Of a stretch of DNA of 64,000 nucleotides, positions 51,598-60,568 are shown piece by piece. Made by a program: the position numbers and the translations under genes. This DNA comes from a virus. Positions within the stretch are counted from its first letter, which is position 1. Each line of letters opens with the position of its first letter. The notes under the pieces were generated by a model. That model worked only from the letters and a program-made list of their open reading frames with translations, ran no database searches and was not told the DNA's origin. The stretch is from positions 1 through 64,000 of IMG/VR virus record IMGVR_UViG_3300022748_000017; one strand, given 5' to 3'.

Positions 51598-53579
51598 GCC
51601 CTTCTCCCATTGGATGCCAGTGATTTACCAGCATAAGCATTTGCAGCCCAAATTGTGTTGGAACTTTCCAGCAAACGCTGTTCAAATGATTTCACATCAA
51701 TTGCATTGATATTGTTATTGACGATGGTTGTAGAACCGCCCATCATGTCGCTCATTTTGTTGTTTGGAATGATCGTTCCAGAACCAGAAGGAACAAACAA
51801 TTCTGGGCCACGTTCACCGACCAAATATGGTGTGTTGTTTGTGACAGCACCGCCAACCGCCCTTTGTGACTCCAAAGAGCCTAATGTGTTGTAGTCGCCC
51901 ACCGATCCAGTTGCATACGGGAAAATAGACTTAAACATTGAAGAAAACAGATTTGTCATCTGGGCACGCATTTGGATTCGGATCAAATCCTGAATGATGC
52001 TTCTAGCCAAATCTTTGAATGACAATTTGCCGTTGGTAACAAAACGGTCAAGTGCGCCTTCCATGCTGGACATAACAGATGTGAACATTTCGCCACCAAT
52101 CTCAACTTGCGTTTTCATGGTATTCATGTATTCAACCATCTTGTTTTCAACGCCAACGAGAATGTCGCCATCTTTAAATTCTTTGGTCAAGCGATTGCGC
52201 TCTTTAGCAAGTTCAATGGCCTTTTCTGTAAGTTCGTTTTCTTTCTGGATACGGTCAGCTTTGTCACCTTTTGTCAGGTTGATTTCTTGTTCCAGTTTGT
52301 AAATGTTCTCCGCGCCCTTAGCCCGAATTTCAATAATCTCGCGCTCAAGCGTCAAATCTTCTTTTTTGAAGAACCGTGAGTTCATTTCAAGTTTGAAAAT
52401 CTCTTGCTCTTTATCAAGAGTCGTTTCAACAGCGTGTTGACGTTCTTCATATGCTTTATTGGTCTTCTGCATAGAAGCCAATTCACGCATCTTTTCGTCA
52501 AATGCTCGTTGATTTTCACGCCTTGCTCGTTCAGCATCTTTATCAATGCCAGGCGTAACAGGGCGACCAGCCGCAACTTCTTTGGCTTTATCAAGTCGGC
52601 GAGGATCATCAAATTTGCTTGTGCCGCCACCAAAGCCACCACCACCGCCCATAATGCGGCGCTGGAATTCGTCTAGCTTTTCTCGCTCACGGTCACGATA
52701 ACTGTCGTATGCAGCATTTAACTTTTTGGCGGCTTCAATGCCTTGAGTTGTAAGAACTTTGGCATTTTCAATCGTATGCCCAATTTCGTCTGATACACCC
52801 TTAATCAAAAATGCAACGTCAGAAATAACAACCGCAAGTGTTTGATAAGTAACTTTCAATGACTCAGCAAAAACATTGCCTTGGCTGTTCATTGACTCAA
52901 AATACTCGGTTGTAGCCTTCAATGGTGGGCCAAGTTCAGTGGCAATCACAAGGGCTGTATCCCTTGCGTGCTTCTGCAACTTGTCGTACATATCGGCGGC
53001 ATCTTTTACCGCTTCGGCCTGACGCTCTGTGATTGCGTTGGTTTCTTTTAGGGTGTCATTGAATCCAACGAAATCCACGCCTTTAGCCGCTTTGCCAAAG
53101 ACCTCAAGCGCCCTTGCATTACGCAGCACAGGATCTTCAATACCAGAAAGACCATCGGCAACTTTAGAAAACAGTTGGTCAATGGACATTCTGGAAATGT
53201 CCTGAAGACTGATCCCAAGCGTTTTAAAGGAGCGTTGCGCCTCAAAAGAACCGTCAGCAGCCTTGGTAACAAAGCTGTTAAAGCTAGACATCAAGCGGCT
53301 GGCGTTTTCAGCCTCACCGCCATTCTGAGCCAGCGCTTCACGCAACTTCAGAATTGAATCAATCGTTACATCATTGGCTTTTGCAACGTCTGCAATATCG
53401 TCAGCATATTTGAGCGCAGCAATAGAAGCCGCCACCAAACTGGTAGCAGCTACTTTGCCGTATTGTTCAGCCGCCTGCCCAAATTGCTCTAGCTTTTTGG
53501 TCGCTTCCTCAATGCCGCGCTTAAATTCGGCACTGTCAATTCCCAGCAAAACGCCCAAACGGGCAATCATGTTAGCCAT
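51594..53579 (-). CDS. Tail tape measure protein (module B, 661 aa)
   Basis: 661 aa. N-terminus MANMIARLGVLLGIDSAEF is related to module A, the middle is unrelated coiled coil, and the C-terminus (LDRFVTNGKLSFKDLARSI, GERGPELFVP, SFEQRLLESSNTIWAAN) is shared. By the usual rule the tail is about 24 nm shorter than in module A. Confidence 0.92.
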   Translation of the reverse strand: MANMIARLGVLLGIDSAEFKRGIEEATKKLEQFGQAAEQYGKVAATSLVAASIAALKYADDIADVAKANDVTIDSILKLREALAQNGGEAENASRLMSSFNSFVTKAADGSFEAQRSFKTLGISLQDISRMSIDQLFSKVADGLSGIEDPVLRNARALEVFGKAAKGVDFVGFNDTLKETNAITERQAEAVKDAADMYDKLQKHARDTALVIATELGPPLKATTEYFESMNSQGNVFAESLKVTYQTLAVVISDVAFLIKGVSDEIGHTIENAKVLTTQGIEAAKKLNAAYDSYRDREREKLDEFQRRIMGGGGGFGGGTSKFDDPRRLDKAKEVAAGRPVTPGIDKDAERARRENQRAFDEKMRELASMQKTNKAYEERQHAVETTLDKEQEIFKLEMNSRFFKKEDLTLEREIIEIRAKGAENIYKLEQEINLTKGDKADRIQKENELTEKAIELAKERNRLTKEFKDGDILVGVENKMVEYMNTMKTQVEIGGEMFTSVMSSMEGALDRFVTNGKLSFKDLARSIIQDLIRIQMRAQMTNLFSSMFKSIFPYATGSVGDYNTLGSLESQRAVGGAVTNNTPYLVGERGPELFVPSGSGTIIPNNKMSDMMGGSTTIVNNNINAIDVKSFEQRLLESSNTIWAANAYAGKSLASNGRRA

Positions 53580-53943
53580 CTTGTTTCACCTTGAACTTGT
53601 CTTTTTTGAATCCCGGCGCTTGGCTCATGAATCCAAGTAAGTTATTGCTAACCTGCTGCTTCTGAATTTCCGGGGGCAATGGTGGATAGATGTAATCGTA
53701 AGCGGAACCAATAATGTTGGCTAGTGTATATGGTGTTGATTTTGCTGGGTCGCGGATGTAATTGAACACGCCAGCAACAAGCGTGCCAAGCAACTCAATG
53801 ACTTTTTGATTTCCGAGGATTCCGTCACCGTACATTGCCTGAATCTGCAACATGGTGACTTCATCCAAAGCCGCAATTGATTCTGTTGTATGCCCATTAA
53901 AGACCATTGCGGCCTCGACTTGCGTCTTTAACGAGCCAATCAG
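53572..53943 (-). CDS. Tail assembly chaperone, frameshift extension (module B)
   Basis: Open in the -1 frame from the slippery site to 53572; adds 123 residues (LIGSLKTQVEAAMVFNGH start) to the 163-aa chaperone. Fused product 286 aa. An internal ATG at 53907 has no good ribosome site. Confidence 0.8.
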   Translation of the reverse strand: MIGSLKTQVEAAMVFNGHTTESIAALDEVTMLQIQAMYGDGILGNQKVIELLGTLVAGVFNYIRDPAKSTPYTLANIIGSAYDYIYPPLPPEIQKQQVSNNLLGFMSQAPGFKKDKFKVKQDG

Positions 53944-54431
53944 TTTCCCCGAACTTCCTTGTATGTGGGGCTGATTACTTCACCAATCTTTTCGCACAAA
54001 GCCAATTGGACATTTAAAGGCCATTCAGTCTCAATGTCGGCATAAGTAATGTCTGCAAGGCTATTGTCTGGATTCTCAGGAACCAGCAAGCGGATGTATT
54101 CAACAATCCTTTGCTCGGTCATGGCTTTGTTTTTTGCGGCTTCCCGCATTGACTTGCCTTGGACAAGCACATCATCCTCAAGAAAAACAAAGCCAGCCTC
54201 AACTGCGTCTTCGTCTTCTTTGTATTTCAACAGCGGCTCAGTCAACTCAGCATACGCTTCGTCAATTGATTTCTGATCTGGGTCTGTGATCCGCTTGTAC
54301 AGTGCATCGGTTTCTGCAACCAATGGGATGCGGACTTTAAAAGTAAAGCCGCCAAGTTCAAATTTGCGGGTAAGAATTTCTCGGCGCATCTGTTCATAGT
54401 TTGCGCCAAGTGCTGCACCAAGTCTTGTCAT
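53940..54431 (-). CDS. Tail assembly chaperone (gpG-like, module B)
   Basis: 163 aa, MTRLGAALGANYEQM start, VEYIRLLVPENP block. Homologue of 13949-14404; ATGA overlap with the gp10-like gene. Confidence 0.85.
   Translation of the reverse strand: MTRLGAALGANYEQMRREILTRKFELGGFTFKVRIPLVAETDALYKRITDPDQKSIDEAYAELTEPLLKYKEDEDAVEAGFVFLEDDVLVQGKSMREAAKNKAMTEQRIVEYIRLLVPENPDNSLADITYADIETEWPLNVQLALCEKIGEVISPTYKEVRGN
53943..53949 (-). other. -1 ribosomal frameshift site G GGA AAC (module B)
   Basis: Zero frame CGG GGA AAC TGA; heptamer GGGAAAC resembles the lambda GGGAAAG site and is followed at once by the stop. Confidence 0.85.
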
Positions 54432-54982
54432 GTTTTAGCCTTGAATCGTTGAATGTATTTTTTAATTTCTTCTGCAAGCCTGTTTACCGTTGATTGAGAT
54501 TGACTTTCAAGGGCTGGCCTGAGATACGGTTGTGCAGGGTTTCTGGCTGACCCAAACTCTTGGGCAATCGCCCTAGCATCACTAGAAAAGCCTTTAAAAG
54601 CTGCCGCTTCCGTTTCAGAAGCGCCCATCTTTATAAGTTTTTTCCGTGTGCGTTGCAATCCTTTGCCTTCGCTCATAGCCTTCATTTTTTTGCCAGATGC
54701 GGTGGTAACGACTGCAATTACGGTGTCAGTTTCCGTAATGTACTTTGAGCGTTTATCTTTAGCTGTTGGCCTTCTGGCTTCGACCTGCAATAAAGCCCTA
54801 AGAGCACCCGTTTCAATTGGTGCTTTTTGCTGGGCCAATTCCAAGACTGGCTTGATAGCCGCCCTAGCAGCAGGGATTAGAACCTTGCTTCTGGCTTTTT
54901 TGTCGCCAATCTCATCAGCAAGTTCATCAAAGGCTTTCATTGCGTCACCGATGCCTTCTAGCTTGATGGTAACGCCACTCAT
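54428..54982 (-). CDS. HK97 gp10-like neck protein (module B)
   Basis: 184 aa, AQEFGSARNPAQPYLRPALE block near the C-terminus and a basic middle (LQRTRKKLIKMG). Located before the chaperones, unlike module A, and distant in sequence. Confidence 0.8.
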   Translation of the reverse strand: MSGVTIKLEGIGDAMKAFDELADEIGDKKARSKVLIPAARAAIKPVLELAQQKAPIETGALRALLQVEARRPTAKDKRSKYITETDTVIAVVTTASGKKMKAMSEGKGLQRTRKKLIKMGASETEAAAFKGFSSDARAIAQEFGSARNPAQPYLRPALESQSQSTVNRLAEEIKKYIQRFKAKT

Positions 54983-55210
54983 TTATGCCCCCGGCCTAAT
55001 GATCTTTAGATATAGCTGGTTGTTCAGTTCGCTGACGTAATTGACCACTTCAGCAGGGGTCATTTTGTCAGCGTGTTTTGACGCAATTTCATGCGCCAAG
55101 CTAATCGCTGTGAGTTTCTGTTGCCGAAACCCAAACCAGTCCTTTTGGGAACCAGCTTGGGAAATCAGGAAACTCAACAGGTCATTATTGTCTTTTATTG
55201 TTGTGTTCAT
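54983..55210 (-). CDS. Conserved small tail-module protein (module B)
   Basis: 75 aa; HEIASKHADKMTPAE block shared with 14406-14636. Directly follows the tail tube gene. Function unknown. Confidence 0.7.
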   Translation of the reverse strand: MNTTIKDNNDLLSFLISQAGSQKDWFGFRQQKLTAISLAHEIASKHADKMTPAEVVNYVSELNNQLYLKIIRPGA

Positions 55211-55216
55211 AGTGTA

Positions 55217-55741
55217 TTAAGCGTTGTTTGACCAGCCGTATTCATTGCCACCAACGGGGTGGATGGTGAATGTGAATTTGCCTTCGGCATTGGTGTTCAA
55301 GTCCCAAGACATACCACCAACGCGAGCGTTGAAAGCATAAGCCACAGTGTCAGTACCGTCATAAGCGGCAACGACATAAGTGCGGATGATCGTGCCGTTG
55401 TAACCATCAGCGCGAATCAGCAACTGTGCTGTATCGGAGGGGTTCCAAGGGCAAGTGATCGTCATGGAAGTCACTTGATTTTGGGTGGTAATCTTTGCAC
55501 CAGTGCGCTGACCAGCAATCGAGTAAGCGGCAAAAGCGTCATCAGAACCAAATGGAGGGATAACTTCCACAGGAACTTCAATGCCATCCGTACCAGTACC
55601 GCCAGCAGATGTGCCAACAATGTCAGCAACCTGAGCAGTCCATGTGGAAAGCTGAGTGGTTGTCAAAGGGGTAGGCGTTGCGCCAGTTTGACACCAGAAT
55701 GTCCCGACAAAACCGGGAAGAACTTTATCGATAAGAGCCAT
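55217..55741 (-). CDS. Major tail tube protein (module B)
   Basis: 174 aa, MALIDKVLPGFVGTFWCQTG to HPVGGNEYGWSNNA; close homologue of 15253-15777. Confidence 0.82.
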   Translation of the reverse strand: MALIDKVLPGFVGTFWCQTGATPTPLTTTQLSTWTAQVADIVGTSAGGTGTDGIEVPVEVIPPFGSDDAFAAYSIAGQRTGAKITTQNQVTSMTITCPWNPSDTAQLLIRADGYNGTIIRTYVVAAYDGTDTVAYAFNARVGGMSWDLNTNAEGKFTFTIHPVGGNEYGWSNNA

Positions 55742-55783
55742 TTTGAATTTCCTTCAAAAACAGGTTGATGAATTATTATCTTA

Positions 55784-56200
55784 TCAAGTCTGTATGTACA
55801 ACGTACAATCCAGAAAAATTTGAGCAAGTTTGTCCGTGTTGTCGTAGCTGTTGTACAGCCACATAATGTCGGTTTTGGCTACTTGCAAAGCATAGTCGCC
55901 CGTTCCATAGACACCACTGAATCCATGCATGGATTGTAATATCTGATTGGAAATTGTGAAACCGTCTTCAACAGTCTGACTGAAAATGCTTACCTGGAAA
56001 ACAGGAGTATCAATACCCTTGTTATTCTGGGTCTGACCAGTAAAAACTGGCTGATGTACGTTACGCAGATTCCATGTCACAAACTTTGGCTGAGTAGCAA
56101 AGTTGCGGTTAAAAGCCGCATAAACAGGCACAGGCGAAACCACAGAAGCAAGTTTGTCCTGAAACGCTTTGCCATATTGAATGACGTTATTCTGTGCCAT
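55784..56200 (-). CDS. Tail terminator/completion protein (module B)
   Basis: 138 aa, PVPVYAAFNRNFATQPKF block; homologue of 15816-16235. Confidence 0.7.
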   Translation of the reverse strand: MAQNNVIQYGKAFQDKLASVVSPVPVYAAFNRNFATQPKFVTWNLRNVHQPVFTGQTQNNKGIDTPVFQVSIFSQTVEDGFTISNQILQSMHGFSGVYGTGDYALQVAKTDIMWLYNSYDNTDKLAQIFLDCTLYIQT

Positions 56201-56545
56201 TTATACCGCCGTTTCTGGGTCTGTTCTGTAGCAAAGAAACGTAACCTTCATCCTGTCGTTGCTTTCCCGAACATCCGTAATTCGCCACTGAGCGTTACGC
56301 CAAGTGATTGAATACAAGTGCTGGCTGTCCACAATCGTGCGGGTATTGGGTGTGTAGTTCAAGGTGAAATTCACCAAATCCTGATACACCCGATACTTTT
56401 CCGAAATGCGGACACTGTTAGCAACGTCATGCGTCAGGGCGCGAGTCTTGAACCATTCGGTAATTGCCGTTGTTTGTTCGCCAAAAGTAGTCTTGGCAAA
56501 AGACAGGTTATTCACCGTAATTGATTCGTAACGAGCAATTCCCAT
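56201..56545 (-). CDS. Head closure/head-tail joining protein (module B)
   Basis: 114 aa, YSITWRNAQWRITDVRES block; homologue of 16236-16580, TAATG-type coupling to the connector. Confidence 0.78.
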   Translation of the reverse strand: MGIARYESITVNNLSFAKTTFGEQTTAITEWFKTRALTHDVANSVRISEKYRVYQDLVNFTLNYTPNTRTIVDSQHLYSITWRNAQWRITDVRESNDRMKVTFLCYRTDPETAV

Positions 56546-57214
56546 TTACATCACCAATGGTTTGTATGGACGCAACAGCATATCAAACCCGAAAGGAATG
56601 TTCTTCAGGTTCGCTTCTGTGGAATTGCTGCGGTTGTTGTACAGATGAGTGAACAATAGCAAAGCGGCTTGCTTGATTTGCGGATAAGTCTGTAGCGGAT
56701 TAGCAACAGTTGTGTACTCCACAAACACAGGCGCAGTCATGGATGTATTGATATTGGTGGGCAGGTTTTGCACCAACAACTTATTTCCAGACGGGTCATA
56801 TTGGTAAGCTGAACTTGCCAACAATGTTTGCTCGGCAGGAAAATTGTCGTTGTAGTACCCAACAGCATCAATTGTCACGCCTGGCAGATTTGGGTATTGG
56901 TTTTGGCTGACTTCAGGCAAGTCAAGAGCAACAGGACTTGCCACAAGACTTTCCGAACCGTACCAAACTCGGTACGAAATCGGGAAAATTGACATACCCA
57001 GATAGTCTTCAACCGCCCCACGGACAGCTAATTCCAAAGCCTTCAGATAATCGTCTTGAGATTCATCGCCCCAGTTGTTAATCTGGTTTGTGATTTCGTC
57101 AAGCGTAAGCCAGTTCGTTACTACGTCACGATCAATTTGCTCGACCTTGACGTAGTTGAACGGATTACGGGTAGTACCCGCAAACGGGTATCCTGTAGTA
57201 ATTTCAGAAGGCAT
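56546..57214 (-). CDS. HK97 gp6-like head-tail connector (module B)
   Basis: 222 aa, NWLTLDEITNQINNW and LELAVRGAVEDYLGMSI; homologue of 16580-17251. Confidence 0.8.
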   Translation of the reverse strand: MPSEITTGYPFAGTTRNPFNYVKVEQIDRDVVTNWLTLDEITNQINNWGDESQDDYLKALELAVRGAVEDYLGMSIFPISYRVWYGSESLVASPVALDLPEVSQNQYPNLPGVTIDAVGYYNDNFPAEQTLLASSAYQYDPSGNKLLVQNLPTNINTSMTAPVFVEYTTVANPLQTYPQIKQAALLLFTHLYNNRSNSTEANLKNIPFGFDMLLRPYKPLVM

Positions 57215-57225
57215 TTCGGCTCCTA

Positions 57226-58242
57226 TTAGGCAGCAGAAGCACGGACACCAGCGAATGGGTTGCGAACGGAACTAACCATACGCTTTTCAGCAAACATGGT
57301 CACAAAACCGGGCGCTGTCTGTTCCATCATTTGAATGGTCATTTCTTCAATGTCCACAATTGACAGGAATTGCTCCCAATTTGCCAGATAGATCGGGAAA
57401 GCATCGGACAAATAAGCGTTGGCAATTACAGGCCAGCCAAAGATGTTACCCACAGCAGAACCATCAGATTCGCCGATTTCAAGGAACAATGGCAAACCTT
57501 GGCTGTCTTTCAACTGGCGCAAAGTTTGAATCATTGTAGGACTCATATGCCAAGCAGTACCAGGCAAAGACCAGTATTGCGGTGGCAATGCGTTAGCAAG
57601 ATTGGTGATCTTGTTGTACGTTGGTGTTGTGCCGCCAAACGACACGGTTGCAATATCATGGATGCCATCGGTAATAGCTGTACCGCTAGTACCATATGCG
57701 CTCACGCTTGCGCTACCGTAAGAATCAAGGCCACGCAAACCGTCAGTGCCGCCTGTGCTGGTGGTGGTAGAACCCGATTGGTCATCGTTGGTTGCCATAG
57801 AAGCAGCTTCCAAACTCATGAATTCCAAAAACAAGTCTTTGACCAGAGTTTCTTCCAAGCCGTTTACATCCGACAGAACCGCTGTACGGATAGGCAATTG
57901 TGCGGTGATAACTCGCGTTGGCAATTGCCAAATGCTTGTATCAGTATCTGGTGAACCAGTGTTAGGGGTAAATGTGTAGCCCCAAGGATTTGTGCTGTTG
58001 GCAGCGTTACCAGTCTTGGCAACAAATTGCACATCAGAACCAGATTCCATAATCTGTCGTGCGCCAAGACGGAAGGGGTTGCCCTTACGCAATGCAGCAA
58101 ATGAGTCATCAAAGAAGACTCGACCACCGACATCCGACCCAGAACCAGTCAGAGCAGAGGCTTCTGCCAAATTGATATTGACTTTGCCGCCCTCGGCAAT
58201 GGCTTTTTTGATTCCGTCTAGGATTTTTTCGGTGAGTTTCAT
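57226..58242 (-). CDS. Second HK97-fold capsid protein, scaffold-less paralogue (module B)
   Basis: 338 aa, same length as in module A. MKLTEKILDGIKKAIAEGG leader, then coat fold (EASALTGSG, FVAKTGNA, RTAVLSDVNG, GLRGLDSYG, EKRMVSSVRNPFAGVR). Retention in both modules shows that the duplication predates their split. ATG at 58242 with AAGGAAAA. Confidence 0.88.
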   Translation of the reverse strand: MKLTEKILDGIKKAIAEGGKVNINLAEASALTGSGSDVGGRVFFDDSFAALRKGNPFRLGARQIMESGSDVQFVAKTGNAANSTNPWGYTFTPNTGSPDTDTSIWQLPTRVITAQLPIRTAVLSDVNGLEETLVKDLFLEFMSLEAASMATNDDQSGSTTTSTGGTDGLRGLDSYGSASVSAYGTSGTAITDGIHDIATVSFGGTTPTYNKITNLANALPPQYWSLPGTAWHMSPTMIQTLRQLKDSQGLPLFLEIGESDGSAVGNIFGWPVIANAYLSDAFPIYLANWEQFLSIVDIEEMTIQMMEQTAPGFVTMFAEKRMVSSVRNPFAGVRASAA

Positions 58243-58261
58243 GGGTTTTCCTTATTGCTTG

Positions 58262-58287
58262 AAAAAAGGCAGGGGCCGTAGCCCCCG
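58262..58287 (-). terminator. Intrinsic terminator between the two capsid genes (module B)
   Basis: Minus strand GGGGC-TACG-GCCCC, then TGCCTTTTTTC. Same place and tetraloop as 18302-18327. Confidence 0.82.
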
Positions 58288-58301
58288 CCAATGGCAACGC
58301 A

Positions 58302-59639
58302 TTAGGTCGCAGTGCCTGTGGAGCGATAACGCACCAAGCTGAAGGGATCGCGCACCGAGTTGCAAACACGCTTCTCGCCATAGAAATTGATATATCCTGG
58401 CTGTGTTTGATCGTAGCGGCGCAGAACCATGTTCAGACGATCCACAATGGTGTGGGCCTTCTGCCAGTCACCAAAGTACATTGGGTACAGGCTGTTAGTG
58501 CCAGCGGAACCTGTGGTGGCTTGGCTGGGGTTATCAAGGTACTTGTTAACCACAACGTCAAAGCCCAACAGGCGACCAACGATACCGTCAGTCTCACCGG
58601 GGTGCATACGCTCAAACACTGGAGTGCCGTTGTCGTCCTTGAGGCCACGAATCTGCGACAGCAGAACGGGGTTAATCATGAACTTAGCGCTAGTGGTCCA
58701 GTACTGTTGCGGCAGGGCGTAAACCATGTTCACAACATCTTGGTAAGTGATGTTTGCAGCGCCCACGGTGTTAGCGTTGGTGGTGATCTGGTCATAAGTC
58801 GCCAGCGAATGCAGACCGCTTGTAGAGCCAGTACCAGAAGTGCCGTAAGCAGCAGTGGAGGTAGTGCCTCCAGTGTAGGTGGCATTAGCGCCAGCGTACT
58901 GATCCAGACCGCGCAGACCATCAGTGCCGCCGTAGCCGCCAGAAGTCTGGTCATCGTTTTGGATCATCGACTGGGCTTCCAGTTGGGCGAATTCCAACAG
59001 CATATCGGAAACCACGTTTGCTTCCAGACCATCAATGTCATCCAGAGCCGCAGTACGGATCGGGAATTGGCAGTTCATGTCCTTCAGAACGATTTGCCAG
59101 ATGTTGGTGTTTTCAGTAGTAGCCGAACCGTTGTTCTGGATGGCATAACCGAAAGCAGCGCCAGCGTTGCCCGTTTTGGCACGCCACTGATAGCTAGAGC
59201 CATCTGTAGCAACGATGCGGCTAATGTCGCGCAGGGGGTTAGCCAAACGCAGAGCCACAAACACGGGGTCATAAGCTGTACGACCACCCTTACCATCACC
59301 GCCAGCAGTCAGAGCCGAGGCTTCTTTCAGGTATGCGGCATACTGGTCTTCGCTTTCAAACAGCTTGATCTCTTTTTCAATCGAGCGAGTTTGTTTAGCA
59401 AAGTCAGCCAGTTGCTCTTTAACCATACGGTTAACGTCTTGGGTGACAGACTTGGCAGTCTCACGGATCACAGCGGGGGCTTGCACAGCAGCCACTTTTG
59501 CTTCCAGAGCAGCAACCATTTCCGACATTTCAGCTTTCACAGCTTCCACAGCGGCGGGGATAGCGGCCTCAACCGCTTGGATTTTCTCAGCTTGGGTAGC
59601 TTCGATGGCATCCAGTTTTTCAATGATTTCTTTAGACAT
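58302..59639 (-). CDS. Major capsid protein with scaffold domain (module B)
   Basis: 445 aa. Coiled scaffold domain 1-105, coat fold from EASALTAGGDGKGG, ends VCNSVRDPFSLVRYRSTGTAT. Clearly similar to 18332-19681 with changes spread throughout. Confidence 0.92.
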   Translation of the reverse strand: MSKEIIEKLDAIEATQAEKIQAVEAAIPAAVEAVKAEMSEMVAALEAKVAAVQAPAVIRETAKSVTQDVNRMVKEQLADFAKQTRSIEKEIKLFESEDQYAAYLKEASALTAGGDGKGGRTAYDPVFVALRLANPLRDISRIVATDGSSYQWRAKTGNAGAAFGYAIQNNGSATTENTNIWQIVLKDMNCQFPIRTAALDDIDGLEANVVSDMLLEFAQLEAQSMIQNDDQTSGGYGGTDGLRGLDQYAGANATYTGGTTSTAAYGTSGTGSTSGLHSLATYDQITTNANTVGAANITYQDVVNMVYALPQQYWTTSAKFMINPVLLSQIRGLKDDNGTPVFERMHPGETDGIVGRLLGFDVVVNKYLDNPSQATTGSAGTNSLYPMYFGDWQKAHTIVDRLNMVLRRYDQTQPGYINFYGEKRVCNSVRDPFSLVRYRSTGTAT

Positions 59640-59641
59640 GA

Positions 59642-60436
59642 TTAGCCTTTCAAGCGTTTGTCTAGGAGTTTAAGAAGTTCACGTTGCTCAAGGGCAGCGA
59701 GAATTTCCGCTTCGGTTGCCTCCGCATCAGAATCACTCTGAATTGGCGCAGTTTCAGTCAGTTCTTTGGCAGCGTCACGCTGTTCAATCACTGACTTGAA
59801 CACGGATGCGGCGGCAACCGCTTCCGACTTGGACAACCCTGCATCCCGCAAAGCCGATTCCAAAACTTTCAAGTCCGCAGAACCATCAGGTCGGAAATAC
59901 TCCAACTTGCTGACTTCTGCTTTTGTGTTGTTTGGATGGATAACCACGCTCACCTCAGACAAGCCGCCTTTGGTGATTTGGAAATAGCCTTCATCGTAGT
60001 AATCGGAAGAACCCGCTGGCATTTGCTCACCGTTTTCCTTGACCCACTGATATTCTTCAGCATAAGCGCCAACAGAAACACCACCAAACATCATCGGCGA
60101 TTCTTTCATTACGGCGTAAAGGTCTTTGCCTTGCTGGGTGTTCATGTAAATGCGTCCAGCGGCATTCATACCGCTTTCGGTCATTTCAAAATCAGTCCAT
60201 TCGCCAACAGGAATGTTGTTGCTTTCATGGTTCACAAACATGGGAAGTGGGCGACCATTAGAAGCAAATTCCTTTGCCCAATCCATAAAGCCTTCTGGCT
60301 TATAGAAGAAACGGCGACCATCAGCGCCTTCCCGAGCGCCCCAAGTCGTTACCGTTGCCTCAATCATGCCGCATTCGTTTCCGGCCTTTTCGGTTACCAG
60401 TTTTGCTTCGCAAACCAGCGTCAAGTGTTTGGTCAT
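59642..60436 (-). CDS. HK97-family prohead protease (module B)
   Basis: 264 aa. FVNHESNNIPVGEW (His), GGVSVGAYAE (Ser) and SEVSVVIHPNNTKAEV. C-terminal end ALEQRELLKLLDKRLKG identical to module A. Confidence 0.9.
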   Translation of the reverse strand: MTKHLTLVCEAKLVTEKAGNECGMIEATVTTWGAREGADGRRFFYKPEGFMDWAKEFASNGRPLPMFVNHESNNIPVGEWTDFEMTESGMNAAGRIYMNTQQGKDLYAVMKESPMMFGGVSVGAYAEEYQWVKENGEQMPAGSSDYYDEGYFQITKGGLSEVSVVIHPNNTKAEVSKLEYFRPDGSADLKVLESALRDAGLSKSEAVAAASVFKSVIEQRDAAKELTETAPIQSDSDAEATEAEILAALEQRELLKLLDKRLKG

Positions 60437-60566
60437 GGATAACCTCTACAGTTTTAGTCAGGTCTATATCGTGTATTTTAGGTGGCCTGCCGCGCTTTTT
60501 AGGCGGCTCACCATTTGGCGTATATGTTGCCAAAGATGCTACCACTATTTTGAAAATCAGTGACAC
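60360..60566 (-). CDS. Possible small ORF between portal and protease (module B)
   Basis: 68 aa, GTG start three bases after the portal stop, overlapping the protease start. Contains KKRGRPPKI, an AT-hook-like motif, at the position of GQPPKI in module A. No ribosome site visible. Confidence 0.38.
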   Translation of the reverse strand: MSLIFKIVVASLATYTPNGEPPKKRGRPPKIHDIDLTKTVEVIHDQTLDAGLRSKTGNRKGRKRMRHD

Positions 60567-60568
60567 TT

